NCBI GenBank assembly: GCA_017306415.1
Contig: JAFKIL010000008.1
Span: forward strand, 42,114-106,113
Length of the DNA: 64,000 bases
Source of the DNA: Microbacterium sp.
Lineage (GTDB): Bacteria; Actinomycetota; Actinomycetes; Actinomycetales; Microbacteriaceae
Direction of reading: 5' to 3'
Below the pieces are notes generated by a model. It did no database searches and had not been told where the DNA came from. It saw nothing but the letters and a program-made list of their open reading frames with translations. Below, piece by piece: positions 16,217 to 24,638 of the stretch (its first letter is position 1; every line of letters starts with the position of its first letter). The translations under genes were made by a program, and so were the position numbers.

Positions 16217-16297
16217 GCCTTCCACGCTAGGGGGTCGCAGGCAGCCCGACATCCACCTGTGGAACGACATCGCGGCATCCCATGCAACCTGGACGCC

Positions 16298-16303
16298 CAT
16301 AAT
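16298..16303 (+). promoter_or_regulatory. -10 element for a leaderless mRNA
   Basis: CATAAT ends six bases before the GTG at 16310. This places the transcription start on the start codon itself. No ribosome-binding site precedes the GTG, which supports leaderless translation. Confidence 0.5.
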
Positions 16304-16309
16304 GGACGC

Positions 16310-17347
16310 GTGGAGCAGAGCCTCGGCCGGGCGACGACGACCGACGGCACCGAGGTGGCGTACGCCGTCTCCGGCGCCGGCCGTCCGCTCGTGTACGTCT
16401 CCGGATGGCTCAGTCACCTCGAACTGAGCTGGGAGATGACCGACGAGCGGACGTTCTACGAGAGCCTCGCCGCGGGTTGCCGGCTGGTGCGCTACGACCG
16501 CGTGGGCTGCGGGCTCTCGCCCGAGACGGGGCGGCCGCCGTCGCTGGCCTTCGAGCTGGAGCAGCTCGACGCCGTCGTCGCGGCGCTCGGCGAGGAGCAG
16601 GTCGACCTCATGGGCACCTCGGTGGGCGCGCTCGTCGCCGTCGCGTGGGCGGCGGCGCACCCCGAGCGGGTCCGCCGTCTGGTGCTGTACGGAGGGTGGG
16701 CCGACGGCACCGCCGTCTCGCCGCCCAGCGCGCGCGACCACGTGCTCGGTCTCGTCGCCGCGCACTGGGGCCTCGGATCCGACGTGCTCACCGACATCTT
16801 CGCGCCGGACTCCGGTGCGGCCGCCCGGGCCGCGTTCGCCGGGTATCAGCGCGCCAGCTCGACCGCCGAGACCGCGCGGGCGCTGCTCGCCCTGAGCTAC
16901 GAGCTCGACGTGAGCGCCCTCCTGCCGGCGATCCGCGTCCCGACGCTCGTCATCCACCGCGAGGGGGACCGCGCCGCGCCGGTGGCGCAGGCGGAAGCGC
17001 TCGCGCGCGGCATCCCCGGCGCGGAGCTCGTGGTGCTGCCCGGCCGTTCGCATCTGCCGTTCGCCGGCGATGCGCAGAGCGTCGTCGCGCCGATCCGGCG
17101 CTTCCTCGGCCTTCGCGCCGCGCGACGGGGGTCCCGCGGCCTGACCGCCCGCCAGCGCGAGGTGGCCGCACTGATCAGCGAGGGCTGCACGAACCGCGAG
17201 ATCGCGGCACGCCTGGGCATCGACGAGCGCTCCGCGGAAGGGCACGTCGAGCGCATCCGGGAGCGCCTCGGCGTCCGGTCGCGCGCGCAGATCGCGGTCT
17301 GGTTCACGACCCATCGCGAGGGGCCGGCGACCCACGAAGTGGGGTAG
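16310..17347 (+). CDS. alpha/beta-hydrolase fused to a LuxR-type DNA-binding domain
   Basis: 345 residues. Residues 1-265 are an alpha/beta hydrolase: RLVRYDRVGCGLS, nucleophile elbow LMGTSVGALVAVAW, LVIHREGDRAAPV with the acid, and the histidine in GRSHLPF. Residues about 278-335 are a LuxR/GerE helix-turn-helix: LTARQREVAALISEGCTNRE then AARLGIDERSAEGHVERIRE. The fusion suggests a transcription factor whose sensor binds or cleaves a small ester. The GTG is preceded by CATAAT at six bases, with no Shine-Dalgarno sequence. Methyltransferase and hydrolase genes follow and may be targets. Confidence 0.85.
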   Translation: MEQSLGRATTTDGTEVAYAVSGAGRPLVYVSGWLSHLELSWEMTDERTFYESLAAGCRLVRYDRVGCGLSPETGRPPSLAFELEQLDAVVAALGEEQVDLMGTSVGALVAVAWAAAHPERVRRLVLYGGWADGTAVSPPSARDHVLGLVAAHWGLGSDVLTDIFAPDSGAAARAAFAGYQRASSTAETARALLALSYELDVSALLPAIRVPTLVIHREGDRAAPVAQAEALARGIPGAELVVLPGRSHLPFAGDAQSVVAPIRRFLGLRAARRGSRGLTARQREVAALISEGCTNREIAARLGIDERSAEGHVERIRERLGVRSRAQIAVWFTTHREGPATHEVG

Positions 17348-17390
17348 TTCCCCGCCTGACGCGCGGGGCGGCCGCACGCAGGCTGGGAGC

Positions 17391-18056
17391 ATGACCGACA
17401 CCATCATCGAGGCCCGCCCCGCCGCGGGATTCGTGCAGCACGCGCTGCGCGGACCTTTCAACGCCGCGTTCTTCCGCGCCATGGAACCGTACCTCTCGCG
17501 GAGTCTCGGTCCGCGCAAGGAGCGCGTGTTCGCGGGGCTGCCGCACGCGGTGGTCGAGCTCGGATCGGGGGTCGGCGCCAACCTCCGGTATCTCCCCCGC
17601 GGAGCCACCCTCATCGCGATCGAGCCCAACCGGCACATGCACGCGCGACTGCGCGAGGCCGCGCTGCGGCACGGGGTGCATCTCGAGCTGCGCGCGGACA
17701 CCGCCGAACGGATCGGGCTTCCCGACCACAGCGCCGACGTGGTCATCTCCTCCCTCGTGCTCTGCACCGTCCACGACGTCCCCGCGACTCTGGCCGAGGT
17801 CCGCCGCATCCTTCGCCCTGGCGGCACCTTCCGGTTCGTCGAGCATGTCGCGGCGGGACCGGGCACGCCGACGCGCGCTGTGCAGCGGATCGTGCGGCGG
17901 CCGTGGGCGTGGACGTTCGAGGGATGCTCGTGCGAGCGCGATCTCGAGGGGGATCTCCGCGCCGCGGGCTTCGAGAGCGTCGACATCGAGCGGTACCGCA
18001 TCCGGAGTCCGATCCTCCCCTTCAACACCCATATCGCGGGGGTGGCGCATGCGTAG
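17391..18056 (+). CDS. class I SAM-dependent methyltransferase
   Basis: 221 residues. Motif I VVELGSGVGANLRYLP (about 53-68), post-I TLIAIEPNRHMHAR with the acidic residue that binds the ribose of SAM, and motif III VRRILRPGGTFRFVEHV define the ubiquinone/menaquinone-type (Methyltransf_11) fold. The C-terminal part RAVQRIVRRPWAWTFEGCSC resembles methyltransferase-like 7 relatives. It is cytoplasmic, and the substrate is unknown. It overlaps the next gene by eight bases. A short hairpin, CCCCGC/GCGGGG at 17350-17368, separates it from the LuxR-type gene. Confidence 0.85.
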   Translation: MTDTIIEARPAAGFVQHALRGPFNAAFFRAMEPYLSRSLGPRKERVFAGLPHAVVELGSGVGANLRYLPRGATLIAIEPNRHMHARLREAALRHGVHLELRADTAERIGLPDHSADVVISSLVLCTVHDVPATLAEVRRILRPGGTFRFVEHVAAGPGTPTRAVQRIVRRPWAWTFEGCSCERDLEGDLRAAGFESVDIERYRIRSPILPFNTHIAGVAHA

Positions 18057-18735
18057 CCCGCAGACGCTCCGGCTCGATGAGACCAGCGCCTCGACGCTCC
18101 CGTTCGCGCAGACGGGCACGGCGCCCGGGCCCGTCGAGCGCGCCTTCTCCGTCGACGGGATCCCCGGTGTCCTCTGGTCGCCTGCGCTCGCGATGGGTCC
18201 CGCACCCCTCGTGCTGATGGGACATGCGGGCGGACGGCATACGCGCTCGCCGGGGCTCGGGGCCCGTGCTGCCGAGTTCGTGCGCACGTTCGGATTCCAC
18301 GCCGCAGTGATCGACGCCGCGGAGGATCCCGGGCGCGCGGTCCCGGAGTGGCAGGCAGCCACGGAGGCGCTGCTCGCCCTCCCCGCGATCGACGCCGATC
18401 GGCCGGTGGGCTACGCCGGCACGGCGGGGGCGACGGAGATCGGGCTCCGTCTCGCGGCGGCGGATGCGCGGATCGGTGTGGCGGCGCTCTGGAGCGCGCC
18501 CGCGTCGGACGCCCTCGTCGCCGTGGCACGCCGGGTGCGCATCCCCGTGCAGTTCCTCCTGCCGTGGGACGACCCGGAGATCGACCGCGAGTCGGCCATC
18601 GCTCTGTTCGGCGCCCTCGGGTCGGAGGTCACCTCGCTGCACGTCTTCCCCGGATCGGGGGAGACGGTGCCGGCATCCGAGACGGAGGACGCGGCGTGGT
18701 TCGTCGCCCGCCGGCTGCTCGCTCCGACGATCTGA
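18049..18735 (+). CDS. dienelactone-hydrolase-like alpha/beta hydrolase
   Basis: 228 residues from ATG 18049, overlapping the methyltransferase stop. An early strand and oxyanion region is seen in PLVLMGHAGGRHTRSPG, and an altered nucleophile elbow in VGYAGTAGATEIGLRL, where the usual Ser/Cys position reads Thr (GTAGAT). Further blocks are IPVQFLLPWDDPEID and HVFPGSGE, where a catalytic His would be expected. Because the elbow is altered it may be a non-catalytic or unusual member. It is translationally coupled to the methyltransferase. Confidence 0.65.
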   Translation: MRSPQTLRLDETSASTLPFAQTGTAPGPVERAFSVDGIPGVLWSPALAMGPAPLVLMGHAGGRHTRSPGLGARAAEFVRTFGFHAAVIDAAEDPGRAVPEWQAATEALLALPAIDADRPVGYAGTAGATEIGLRLAAADARIGVAALWSAPASDALVAVARRVRIPVQFLLPWDDPEIDRESAIALFGALGSEVTSLHVFPGSGETVPASETEDAAWFVARRLLAPTI

Positions 18736-18802
18736 CCCCGCCCCCTGGGCGAGAGCCCCGCTCCGTGGGCGAGACCCCGTCCGTGCGGGCCAGGATGGAC
18801 GC

Positions 18803-19801
18803 ATGGACCTCATCCGGCTCCCCGCGAACCAGCCGCCCGAGCGCTTCTACCGCGGAGGATCGCGCATCGACGACCTGCGCGGGGCGCCGCACGGGTCCGA
18901 CCGCCGACCCGAGGACTGGGTGGCCTCGACGACGGCGCTCGCGGGGGAGTCCCGGCTGGGGCTGACGACGCTCCCCGACGGACGGCTGCTCGTGGACGCC
19001 GTGCGGGAGGACCCGGCGTCGTGGCTGGGGCCCGCGCACGTCGCGGCGTTCGGTCCGGTGTCGAACCTGCTCGTCAAGCTGCTCGATGCCGGCCAGCGCC
19101 TGCCGGTGCATGCGCATCCGGACGACGCGTTCGCCGCCGAGCATCTGGACCTGCCCTCCGGAAAGGCGGAGGCCTGGTACCTCCTGGAGCCCGGCACGGT
19201 TCACCTCGGGCTCCGCGAGACGGTGGCGAAGGACCGGATGAGGGAGCTGGTGGCCGCCCAGGACACCGCGGCCATGCTGGCGCTCCTGCATCGCCGGGAG
19301 ATCGCGGCCGGGCAGCTCGTGTACGTGGCCCCGGGGATGCTGCACGCGATCGGAGCGGGCATCCTCCTCGTCGAGCTGCAGCAGCCCGCGGACCTGTCCA
19401 TCCTGCTGGAGTGGCGGGGGTTCGACCTCGACGGCGAGCGGGACGGCCATGTCGGGATCGGCTTCGACCGTGCGCTCGACGCGGTGGAGCTCACGGCGCG
19501 CACGGACGACGAGATCGACGAGCTCATCGTGACCCCCGGCGTCGGCGTCGCGTCGCTGCCGTGGGACGCCGCTCGGTACTTCCGCTTCGAGCGCCGCCCG
19601 GTCACGGCCGGCGCATCCGTCTCGATCGAGCGGGGCTTCGCGGTGCTGATCGTCGTCGAGGGGGACGTGGAGCTCAGCGCCGGCGGGCGACCAGCGGTCG
19701 CGGCGCCATCCGGCTCGACGCTCGTGCTGCCGCACGCGGCGGGCGAGGTGACGGCGACGGGTGCGGGGACCGTGCTGGTCTGCCGGCCGCCCGCGCCCTG
19801 A
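18803..19801 (+). CDS. manA: class I mannose-6-phosphate isomerase
   Basis: 332 residues with the type I PMI cupin layout: LVKLLDAGQRLPVHAHPDDA gives the zinc-binding Gln/His pair, GKAEAWYLLEPG the glutamate, and VAPGMLHAIGAGILLVELQQ the last histidine plus the conserved LVELQQPAD segment. It interconverts mannose-6-phosphate and fructose-6-phosphate using zinc. The C-terminal third is a second cupin (FAVLIVVEGDVEL). CAGGAT lies six bases before the ATG, so the mRNA may be leaderless. It is shorter than the fungal enzymes but normal for actinobacteria. Confidence 0.85.
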   Translation: MDLIRLPANQPPERFYRGGSRIDDLRGAPHGSDRRPEDWVASTTALAGESRLGLTTLPDGRLLVDAVREDPASWLGPAHVAAFGPVSNLLVKLLDAGQRLPVHAHPDDAFAAEHLDLPSGKAEAWYLLEPGTVHLGLRETVAKDRMRELVAAQDTAAMLALLHRREIAAGQLVYVAPGMLHAIGAGILLVELQQPADLSILLEWRGFDLDGERDGHVGIGFDRALDAVELTARTDDEIDELIVTPGVGVASLPWDAARYFRFERRPVTAGASVSIERGFAVLIVVEGDVELSAGGRPAVAAPSGSTLVLPHAAGEVTATGAGTVLVCRPPAP

Positions 19802-19814
19802 CGCGTCGGGGCGC

Positions 19815-20021
19815 CTACTCGTCGGCGGGGAGCTGGATGGCCTCCTCGTCGGACCGGTCGGCGCCCGTCGCGAGTCGATCGGCCTCCGCGCTGTCGACGC
19901 GATCGGGGTCGGCGTCCGGGTCGAGCACCTCCTGGCCGTCGACCTCCTGCACCGGCTCGTCGGGCTCGGACCCGTCGGCGGCGCCGAGCGGGTTGACCGG
20001 GATGATGGGGTTGTTCGTCAT
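19815..20021 (-). CDS. small acidic hypothetical protein, 68 residues
   Basis: Starts at ATG 20021, preceded by GAAGGAG. The product begins MTNNPIIPVNPLGAADGS and is very rich in Asp, Glu and Pro (PDEPVQEVDGQEVLDPDAD), without hydrophobic segments. It should be intrinsically disordered and highly acidic. Similar short acidic proteins are common and uncharacterised in Microbacterium. It converges with manA, leaving a 13-base gap. No function can be assigned. Confidence 0.65.
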   Translation of the reverse strand: MTNNPIIPVNPLGAADGSEPDEPVQEVDGQEVLDPDADPDRVDSAEADRLATGADRSDEEAIQLPADE

Positions 20022-20203
20022 GGCGACTCCTTCGGCGATGGGGTCTCGCCCTCGGGGAGACGGTAGAACCGGGCCGCGGCCGCCTTCCACCGCCTTGACG
20101 TCGGCGGCGCGCGGGGGTAGCGACCGCTCGCCCGTGTCATTCCGGCCGAGGTGCGTCGTCCTCCGTCCCGCTGTACCGGACTCGAACATCTTGGTATTCG
20201 GTG

Positions 20204-20263
20204 TTGCTAAGTACTGCTACCCTGTGTCACTATGTAGTGGTAGTAAGCATCACTGAGTAGTGA
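20204..20263 (+). promoter_or_regulatory. promoter and probable PadR operators
   Basis: TTGCTA (20204-20209) and CACTAT (20228-20233) make a plausible promoter. Two short palindromes overlap and follow it: CACTA-TG-TAGTG at 20228-20239 and TCACT-GAGT-AGTGA at 20250-20263. The sites share the half CACT/AGTG, as expected for autorepression by the PadR protein downstream. Confidence 0.5.
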
Positions 20264-20275
20264 GGAGGTGAGGGA

Positions 20276-20605
20276 ATGAGCAAGCAGGCGACGGAGATGC
20301 TCAAGGGCGTGCTGGAGGGCATCGTCCTGGCGATCCTGGCCGGGCGACCGGCCTACGGGTACGAGATCACGACGTGGCTGCGCGAGCAGGGTTTCAGCGA
20401 CATCGCCGAGGGGACCGTGTACGCGCTGCTCGTCAGAGTCGAGCAGCGCGGTCTCGTGGACGTCGAGAAGGTGCCGTCCGAGAAGGGGCCGCCGCGCAAG
20501 GTGTACTCCCTCAACGCGCAGGGCAGGGAATACCTCGATGAGTTCTGGAGGACGTGGAGCTTCCTCGCAGACCGACTGGAACAGCTCCACCAAGGAGAGA
20601 AGTGA
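20276..20605 (+). CDS. PadR-family transcriptional regulator
   Basis: 109 residues. The winged helix is complete: EGIVLAILAGRPAYGYEITT, recognition region DIAEGTVYALLVRVEQRGLV with the PadR hallmark EGTVYxLLxRLexxGL, and wing KGPPRKVYSLNAQGREYLDEF, then a short dimerisation helix typical of the subfamily-2 type. It should repress the operon it heads. GGAGGTGAGG precedes the ATG. The next gene starts one base after its stop, so regulator, DUF1048 protein and ABC exporter form one operon. Confidence 0.93.
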   Translation: MSKQATEMLKGVLEGIVLAILAGRPAYGYEITTWLREQGFSDIAEGTVYALLVRVEQRGLVDVEKVPSEKGPPRKVYSLNAQGREYLDEFWRTWSFLADRLEQLHQGEK

Positions 20606-20606
20606 C

Positions 20607-20975
20607 ATGGCAGCGAAGTGGATCGAGATGGTCACCGGATCGCTCGAGCAGAAGAAGCAGTACAAGCAGTATCAGCGCCGACTCGAGGCGCTCCCCGAGC
20701 CGTACCGCGCTGCGGCGAAGGCCGTGCAGCGCTACCTCATGTATGCGGGAGGAGTGGTCGACGGCGAGACCCTCGTCACGATGAACGGCGACCTCGTCGA
20801 CCTGTGGGAGCGGGCGGCGGCCGACGGCACCCCCGTGCGCGACATCGTCGGGGAGAACCCGGCGGAGTTCGCCGAGGACTTCGCCCGGGCGTACACCGGC
20901 ACGCAGTGGATCGACAAGGAGCGCGCACGCCTGAACAAGGCGATCGACGACGCCGAGAGGGGTGAGCCGGAATGA
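20607..20975 (+). CDS. DUF1048-family protein
   Basis: 122 residues from ATG 20607 after AAGGAGAGAAG. The pattern MAAKWIEMVTGSLEQKKQYK then RLEALPEPYRAAAKAVQRYL and DIVGENPAEFAEDFARAY matches the small all-helical DUF1048 proteins that sit between PadR regulators and ABC exporters in many Gram-positive genomes. No enzymatic motif is visible. The helices are amphipathic and the protein is soluble. It overlaps the ATPase gene by ATGA and probably modulates the exporter or the regulator, though this has not been shown. Confidence 0.85.
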   Translation: MAAKWIEMVTGSLEQKKQYKQYQRRLEALPEPYRAAAKAVQRYLMYAGGVVDGETLVTMNGDLVDLWERAAADGTPVRDIVGENPAEFAEDFARAYTGTQWIDKERARLNKAIDDAERGEPE

Positions 20976-21754
20976 GCGGAGACGCAGCGATCAGCGTCCA
21001 GGCACTCGAGAAGTCGTACAAGGACGTGTCGGTCCTCACCGGCGTCGACTTCGACGTCGCGCGGGGTAGCATCTTCGCCCTCCTCGGCTCGAACGGCGCC
21101 GGCAAGACGACGGTGGTCCGCATCCTCAGCACCCTGCTGAAGGCGGATGCCGGGACCGCGGTCGTCGACGGGTTCGACGTCGCCGCGAAGCCCGCCGACG
21201 TGCGGGCGGCGATCAGTCTGACCGGCCAGTTCGCCGCCGTCGACGAGATCCTCAGCGGCCGCGAGAACCTCGTGCTCATCGCGCGCCTGCGCCATCAGAA
21301 GGGCCCGCGCCGGATCGCCGACGAGCTGCTGGCCAGGTTCTCGCTCACCGAGGCCGGCGACCGCAAGGTCGGGACCTACTCCGGCGGCATGCGCCGGCGG
21401 CTCGACATCGCGATGAGCCTCATCGGCGACCCGTCGGTGATCTTCCTCGACGAGCCGACCACGGGCCTCGATCCGCAGGCGCGCGTCGAGGTGTGGGATG
21501 CCGTGAAGGAGCTCGCCGGCAAGGGCACCACCGTCCTCCTCACGACGCAGTACCTCGAGGAGGCGGAGCAGCTCGCGGACCGGATCGCGATCCTGCACCA
21601 GGGCCGCATCATCGTGAACGGCACTCTCACGGAGCTCAAGGGGATGCTGCCGCCCGCGAAGGTCGAATACGTCGAGAAGCAGCCGAGCCTCGAGGACGTG
21701 TTCTTCGCGATCGTCGGCGAGCGGACGGACAGCAACACGGAGGCGACATCATGA
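20972..21754 (+). CDS. ABC exporter ATP-binding protein (DrrA-like)
   Basis: 260 residues. Walker A GSNGAGKTT, Q-loop ISLTGQFAAVDEILSGRENL (the FAAVDxxLTGRENL block is typical of DrrA-type multidrug ATPases), signature YSGGMRRRLDIA, Walker B VIFLDEPTTGLDP and switch LLTTQYLEEAEQLAD are all intact. The short C-terminal region ends QPSLEDVFFAIVGE, the DrrA-type tail. It should drive export by the permease at 21751. It overlaps both neighbours by four bases. Confidence 0.93.
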   Translation: MSGDAAISVQALEKSYKDVSVLTGVDFDVARGSIFALLGSNGAGKTTVVRILSTLLKADAGTAVVDGFDVAAKPADVRAAISLTGQFAAVDEILSGRENLVLIARLRHQKGPRRIADELLARFSLTEAGDRKVGTYSGGMRRRLDIAMSLIGDPSVIFLDEPTTGLDPQARVEVWDAVKELAGKGTTVLLTTQYLEEAEQLADRIAILHQGRIIVNGTLTELKGMLPPAKVEYVEKQPSLEDVFFAIVGERTDSNTEATS

Positions 21755-22521
21755 CCACCACCCACTTCGTCGGCGACACCGGTGTCCTGCTCGGGCGCAC
21801 GCTCAAGCACGTCACCCGCAGTCTCGACACGATCATCACCACCGCGGTCACGCCGATCGCGCTCATGCTGCTCTTCGTCTACGTGCTGGGCGGCGCGATC
21901 GACACCGGGCCGGACTCCGGCTCGTACGTGAACTACATGCTCCCCGGCATCCTGCTCATCACCGTGGCATCCGGCGTGGCGTACACGGCCTATCGGCTCT
22001 TCATGGACCTGAAGAGCGGCATCTTCGAGCGGTTCCAGTCGCTGCCCATCGCACGATCCGGAGTGCTGTGGGCGCACGTGCTCACGTCGCTGTTCGCGAA
22101 CGTCATCTCGCTCGTGATCGTCGTCGGCGTCGCGCTCATCATGGGGTTCCGCACTGGGGCGAACGTGCTGGAGTGGCTGGCGGTCGCCGGCATGCTGATC
22201 CTGTTCACGCTGGCCCTCACATGGCTCGCCGTGATCCCCGGGCTCACCGCCAAGACGGTGGACGGCGCGAGCGCGTTCTCCTACCCGCTCATCTTCCTGC
22301 CGTTCATCAGCTCGGCCTTCGTGCCCACGGCGTCGATGCCCGGTCCGGTGCGCTGGTTCGCCGAGAACCAGCCCGTGACCTCGATCGTCGACTCGATCAG
22401 GGCGATCTTTGCCGGACAGCCGGTGGGGGCGGACCTGTGGATCGCGCTGGCGTGGATGCTCGGCATCCTCGTCGTCGCCTACGTCGCCTCGATGCTGATC
22501 TACCGGCGGAAGATCAGCTGA
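21751..22521 (+). CDS. ABC-2-type multidrug permease (DrrB-like)
   Basis: 256 residues with about six spans: TIITTAVTPIALMLLFVYVL, NYMLPGILLITVASGVAYTA, ANVISLVIVVGVALIMGF, EWLAVAGMLILFTLALTWLA, SAFSYPLIFLPFISSAF and WIALAWMLGILVVAYVASML. The DrrB hallmark between spans 2 and 3, FMDLKSGIFERFQSLPIARS, is present, as is the conserved NQPVTSIVDSIRAI loop. It forms the membrane channel of the exporter. It ends the PadR operon, and a long inverted repeat follows. Confidence 0.92.
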   Translation: MTTTHFVGDTGVLLGRTLKHVTRSLDTIITTAVTPIALMLLFVYVLGGAIDTGPDSGSYVNYMLPGILLITVASGVAYTAYRLFMDLKSGIFERFQSLPIARSGVLWAHVLTSLFANVISLVIVVGVALIMGFRTGANVLEWLAVAGMLILFTLALTWLAVIPGLTAKTVDGASAFSYPLIFLPFISSAFVPTASMPGPVRWFAENQPVTSIVDSIRAIFAGQPVGADLWIALAWMLGILVVAYVASMLIYRRKIS

Positions 22522-22542
22522 TCGCTGGCGACTCGCGCCGTG

Positions 22543-22630
22543 GCGCGCAGAACTACGGAGATGTGCAGGATTGCGGACCGAATCGCCCGCGGGCGTCCGC
22601 AGTTCTGCGCATCTCCGCAGTTGTGCACGC
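22543..22630. repeat. long inverted repeat between convergent genes (element A)
   Basis: Arms of 36 bases (22543-22578 and 22595-22630) match at 30 positions around a 16-base GC-rich loop. The motif GCAGAACT is visible in one arm and recurs as AGTTCTGC in the other. It lies exactly between the ends of two convergent genes, so it probably terminates both. Confidence 0.8.
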
Positions 22631-22642
22631 CGACGCACCGCG

Positions 22643-23710
22643 TCAGAGGAGCCCGAAGGCCCATTGCAGGCCGAGGCTGCTGAGGGCGACCACGATCCAC
22701 AGCAGCCCGCCGAGCGCGAGCGGTCGCCATCCCGCCCGTCGGAAGCCGGTAAGGTCGGTCGACAGGCCGATCGCCGAGAGGGCGGTCGCGATCAGGAACA
22801 GCGACACCGCGGTGAGGGCGTCATGCGCCGCGGCGGGGATGACCCCCGTGGAGTTGATCGCCGCCATCACGACGAAGCCCACCAGGAACCACGGCACGAG
22901 CCGGAACACGCGGGCCACCGACAGGCGCCGCGGCGCGCCGTCGGCTCCGGCGGACGCGTCTCGCCGCGGGACCCACGAAGCGAGGGTGACGACGATCGGG
23001 ATGACCATGAGCGTGCGCACGAGCTTCACCACGACGGCATGGTTCGTCGCGACCGCGCCGTAGGTGGATGCCGCGGCCACCACCGACGACGTGTCGTTCA
23101 CGGCGGTGCCGGCGAACAAGCCGAACGCCGTCTGGCTCATCCCCAGCAGGTGGCCGATCAGCGGGAAGACCAGCACGGCGGCGATGTTGAACAGGAAGAT
23201 GGTCGAGACGGCATAGGCGACGTCGACGCTGACGGCGCCGATCACGGGGGCGGTGGCGGCGATCGCCGAGGCGCCGCAGATGCCGGTGCCCACGCCGATC
23301 AGCGTGCGGAGGTCGCCGACGACGCCGAGCGCCCGCCCGATGAGCCATGCGCCGACGAGGCAGATCGCCAGTGTGCCGAGCATCACCGGGAGCGACTGGA
23401 GGCCGACCTTCGCCGCCTCGGCGAGCGAGAGCTGGATGCCGAGGATCACCACCGACAACTGCAGGACGAACTTGCTTGCGAACGCGATCCCGGGCTTCAG
23501 CCGCGGGCCCGGCTTGATGAGTGCGCCGAGGACGACGCCGAGGACGACCCCGGGCACCGCCGCGCCGACCAGCGGGACGACGCGGCCGACGAGTGTCGCG
23601 ACGGCGGCGATGGCGACGGCGAGGCCGAGCCCGGGCAGGATCGCGAGGACCCATTCCGGCACGGTCGGGGGCGGGGTGGAGGCGTCTGTCACGAGCATCC
23701 ACTCTGCCAC
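22643..23710 (-). CDS. YeiH-family (UPF0324) integral membrane protein
   Basis: 355 residues with about ten membrane spans. The family is recognised by LKPGIAFASKFVLQLSVVIL then GIQLSLAEAAKVG, the block GVGTGICGASAIAATAPVIG, and GLFAGTAVNDTSSVVAAASTYG. Members are called putative sulfate exporters, but transport is only documented in a few cases. The frame opens at GTG 23710; ATG 23698 and GTG 23692 are in-frame alternatives, none with a clear ribosome site. It converges on the ABC exporter operon. A sulfite or sulfate role would fit a genome with several sulfur genes, but this is only a guess. Confidence 0.85.
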   Translation of the reverse strand: MAEWMLVTDASTPPPTVPEWVLAILPGLGLAVAIAAVATLVGRVVPLVGAAVPGVVLGVVLGALIKPGPRLKPGIAFASKFVLQLSVVILGIQLSLAEAAKVGLQSLPVMLGTLAICLVGAWLIGRALGVVGDLRTLIGVGTGICGASAIAATAPVIGAVSVDVAYAVSTIFLFNIAAVLVFPLIGHLLGMSQTAFGLFAGTAVNDTSSVVAAASTYGAVATNHAVVVKLVRTLMVIPIVVTLASWVPRRDASAGADGAPRRLSVARVFRLVPWFLVGFVVMAAINSTGVIPAAAHDALTAVSLFLIATALSAIGLSTDLTGFRRAGWRPLALGGLLWIVVALSSLGLQWAFGLL

Positions 23711-23770
23711 CGTGTCGGGTACGCACCACCAGCGCCGTGGCGACGACCGAAAGGTTCGGCCGTCAGTCCA

Positions 23771-23959
23771 CTACTCGAGGCGTGCCCGGTACGCGAGAAT
23801 GACGAGTCCGGCCACAACGAAGGCCACTCCGTAGACGATCTGGAACAGCGAAGTGGTCAGCACCGGGAGGACCAGCCCGAACGTTAACGCCGCCGTGAAA
23901 CATACGATCGCCGCGACGAGCAGCAAGACGGAGGATCGGGTCGAACGGGATGTGCTCAT
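23771..23959 (-). CDS. small two-helix membrane protein, 62 residues
   Basis: Begins MSTSRSTRSS followed by two hydrophobic spans (VLLLVAAIVCFTAALTFGLV and LFQIVYGVAFVVAGLVILAY) and a short basic tail, RARLE. AGAGAGG precedes ATG 23959. It lies 28 bases downstream of the secreted protein at 23988 on the same strand, and the two share lower G+C than the surroundings. The family is not recognised. A role as a small membrane partner of the secreted protein is possible. Confidence 0.6.
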   Translation of the reverse strand: MSTSRSTRSSVLLLVAAIVCFTAALTFGLVLPVLTTSLFQIVYGVAFVVAGLVILAYRARLE

Positions 23960-23987
23960 TGGTATCGCCTCTCTGACGATGGAAGGT

Positions 23988-24638
23988 CTACTCGCCACCG
24001 CTTGCGCAGGCATATCCGGCCGGCGCATAGACCGTGGTTCGGACCCACATGTTCGTTGCGCCCCCCACGTCCGCGTCGAATTTGCCCATGCGATATGAAG
24101 AGTGGTGCGCCCTCGGACTCGATCCGACCGCTGAGTAGTAATCGTTGGACGCAACGATCCCCGCAAAAGCCCAACCGATACCCGTCGTTGGGTAGACGCG
24201 AGTGTTCCAGCTTGTGATGTTCGCACCACTATAGGTGTAGTTGGTCTGCACTCGGAGTTGCTTGATCACGGTGCCAAGCCAGTTCTTCGTGTAGCGGAGG
24301 CATGACGCCCACGCACTGCCTGTGACAGCCGCGACATTCGCAGACGAATCGGGCGCGAGCACCGATCGACTCTTCGTGATCGAACTGTTCGACCAGTGTG
24401 TGTCCGATCCGGTTCCGCTTGCAACCGGGATCGGCCGCATCGCATTCCGGTCACCCCACGCATCTTCGGCAACGGATCTCGGCACACCGTTTGCGGCCGC
24501 CGCGTCGACAAATCGAGTCTCAGTCCAGCCATCCATGCTCAGCGGCGTCTCCGCGGCGTGCGTCGGCAACGGCGTGCCTAGTGCGCACAAGGCGGCCGCG
24601 ACGAAGCCCGAGACTGCTGCTCTCATTGGAACGCTCAT
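23988..24638 (-). CDS. secreted hypothetical protein of atypical composition
   Basis: 216 residues from ATG 24638. A Sec signal peptide is clear: MSVPMRAAVSGFVAAALCAL with likely cleavage after PTHA. The mature part is Ser/Thr/Asn/Tyr-rich (TNYTYSGANITSWNTRVYPT) and holds two cysteines, CLRYTKNW and YACASGGE at the C terminus, which could form a disulfide. I do not recognise the fold. The G+C of this stretch is visibly lower (under 60% by eye) than the roughly 70% of the flanks, hinting at transfer. No clear ribosome site is present. Confidence 0.6.
   Translation of the reverse strand: MSVPMRAAVSGFVAAALCALGTPLPTHAAETPLSMDGWTETRFVDAAAANGVPRSVAEDAWGDRNAMRPIPVASGTGSDTHWSNSSITKSRSVLAPDSSANVAAVTGSAWASCLRYTKNWLGTVIKQLRVQTNYTYSGANITSWNTRVYPTTGIGWAFAGIVASNDYYSAVGSSPRAHHSSYRMGKFDADVGGATNMWVRTTVYAPAGYACASGGE

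Noticed and set aside
22543-22630. Inverted repeats as ends of an insertion sequence or MITE
   Set aside because: No transposase gene, no target-site duplication visible, and arms face each other across a short loop exactly at gene ends; a terminator-like role explains them better.
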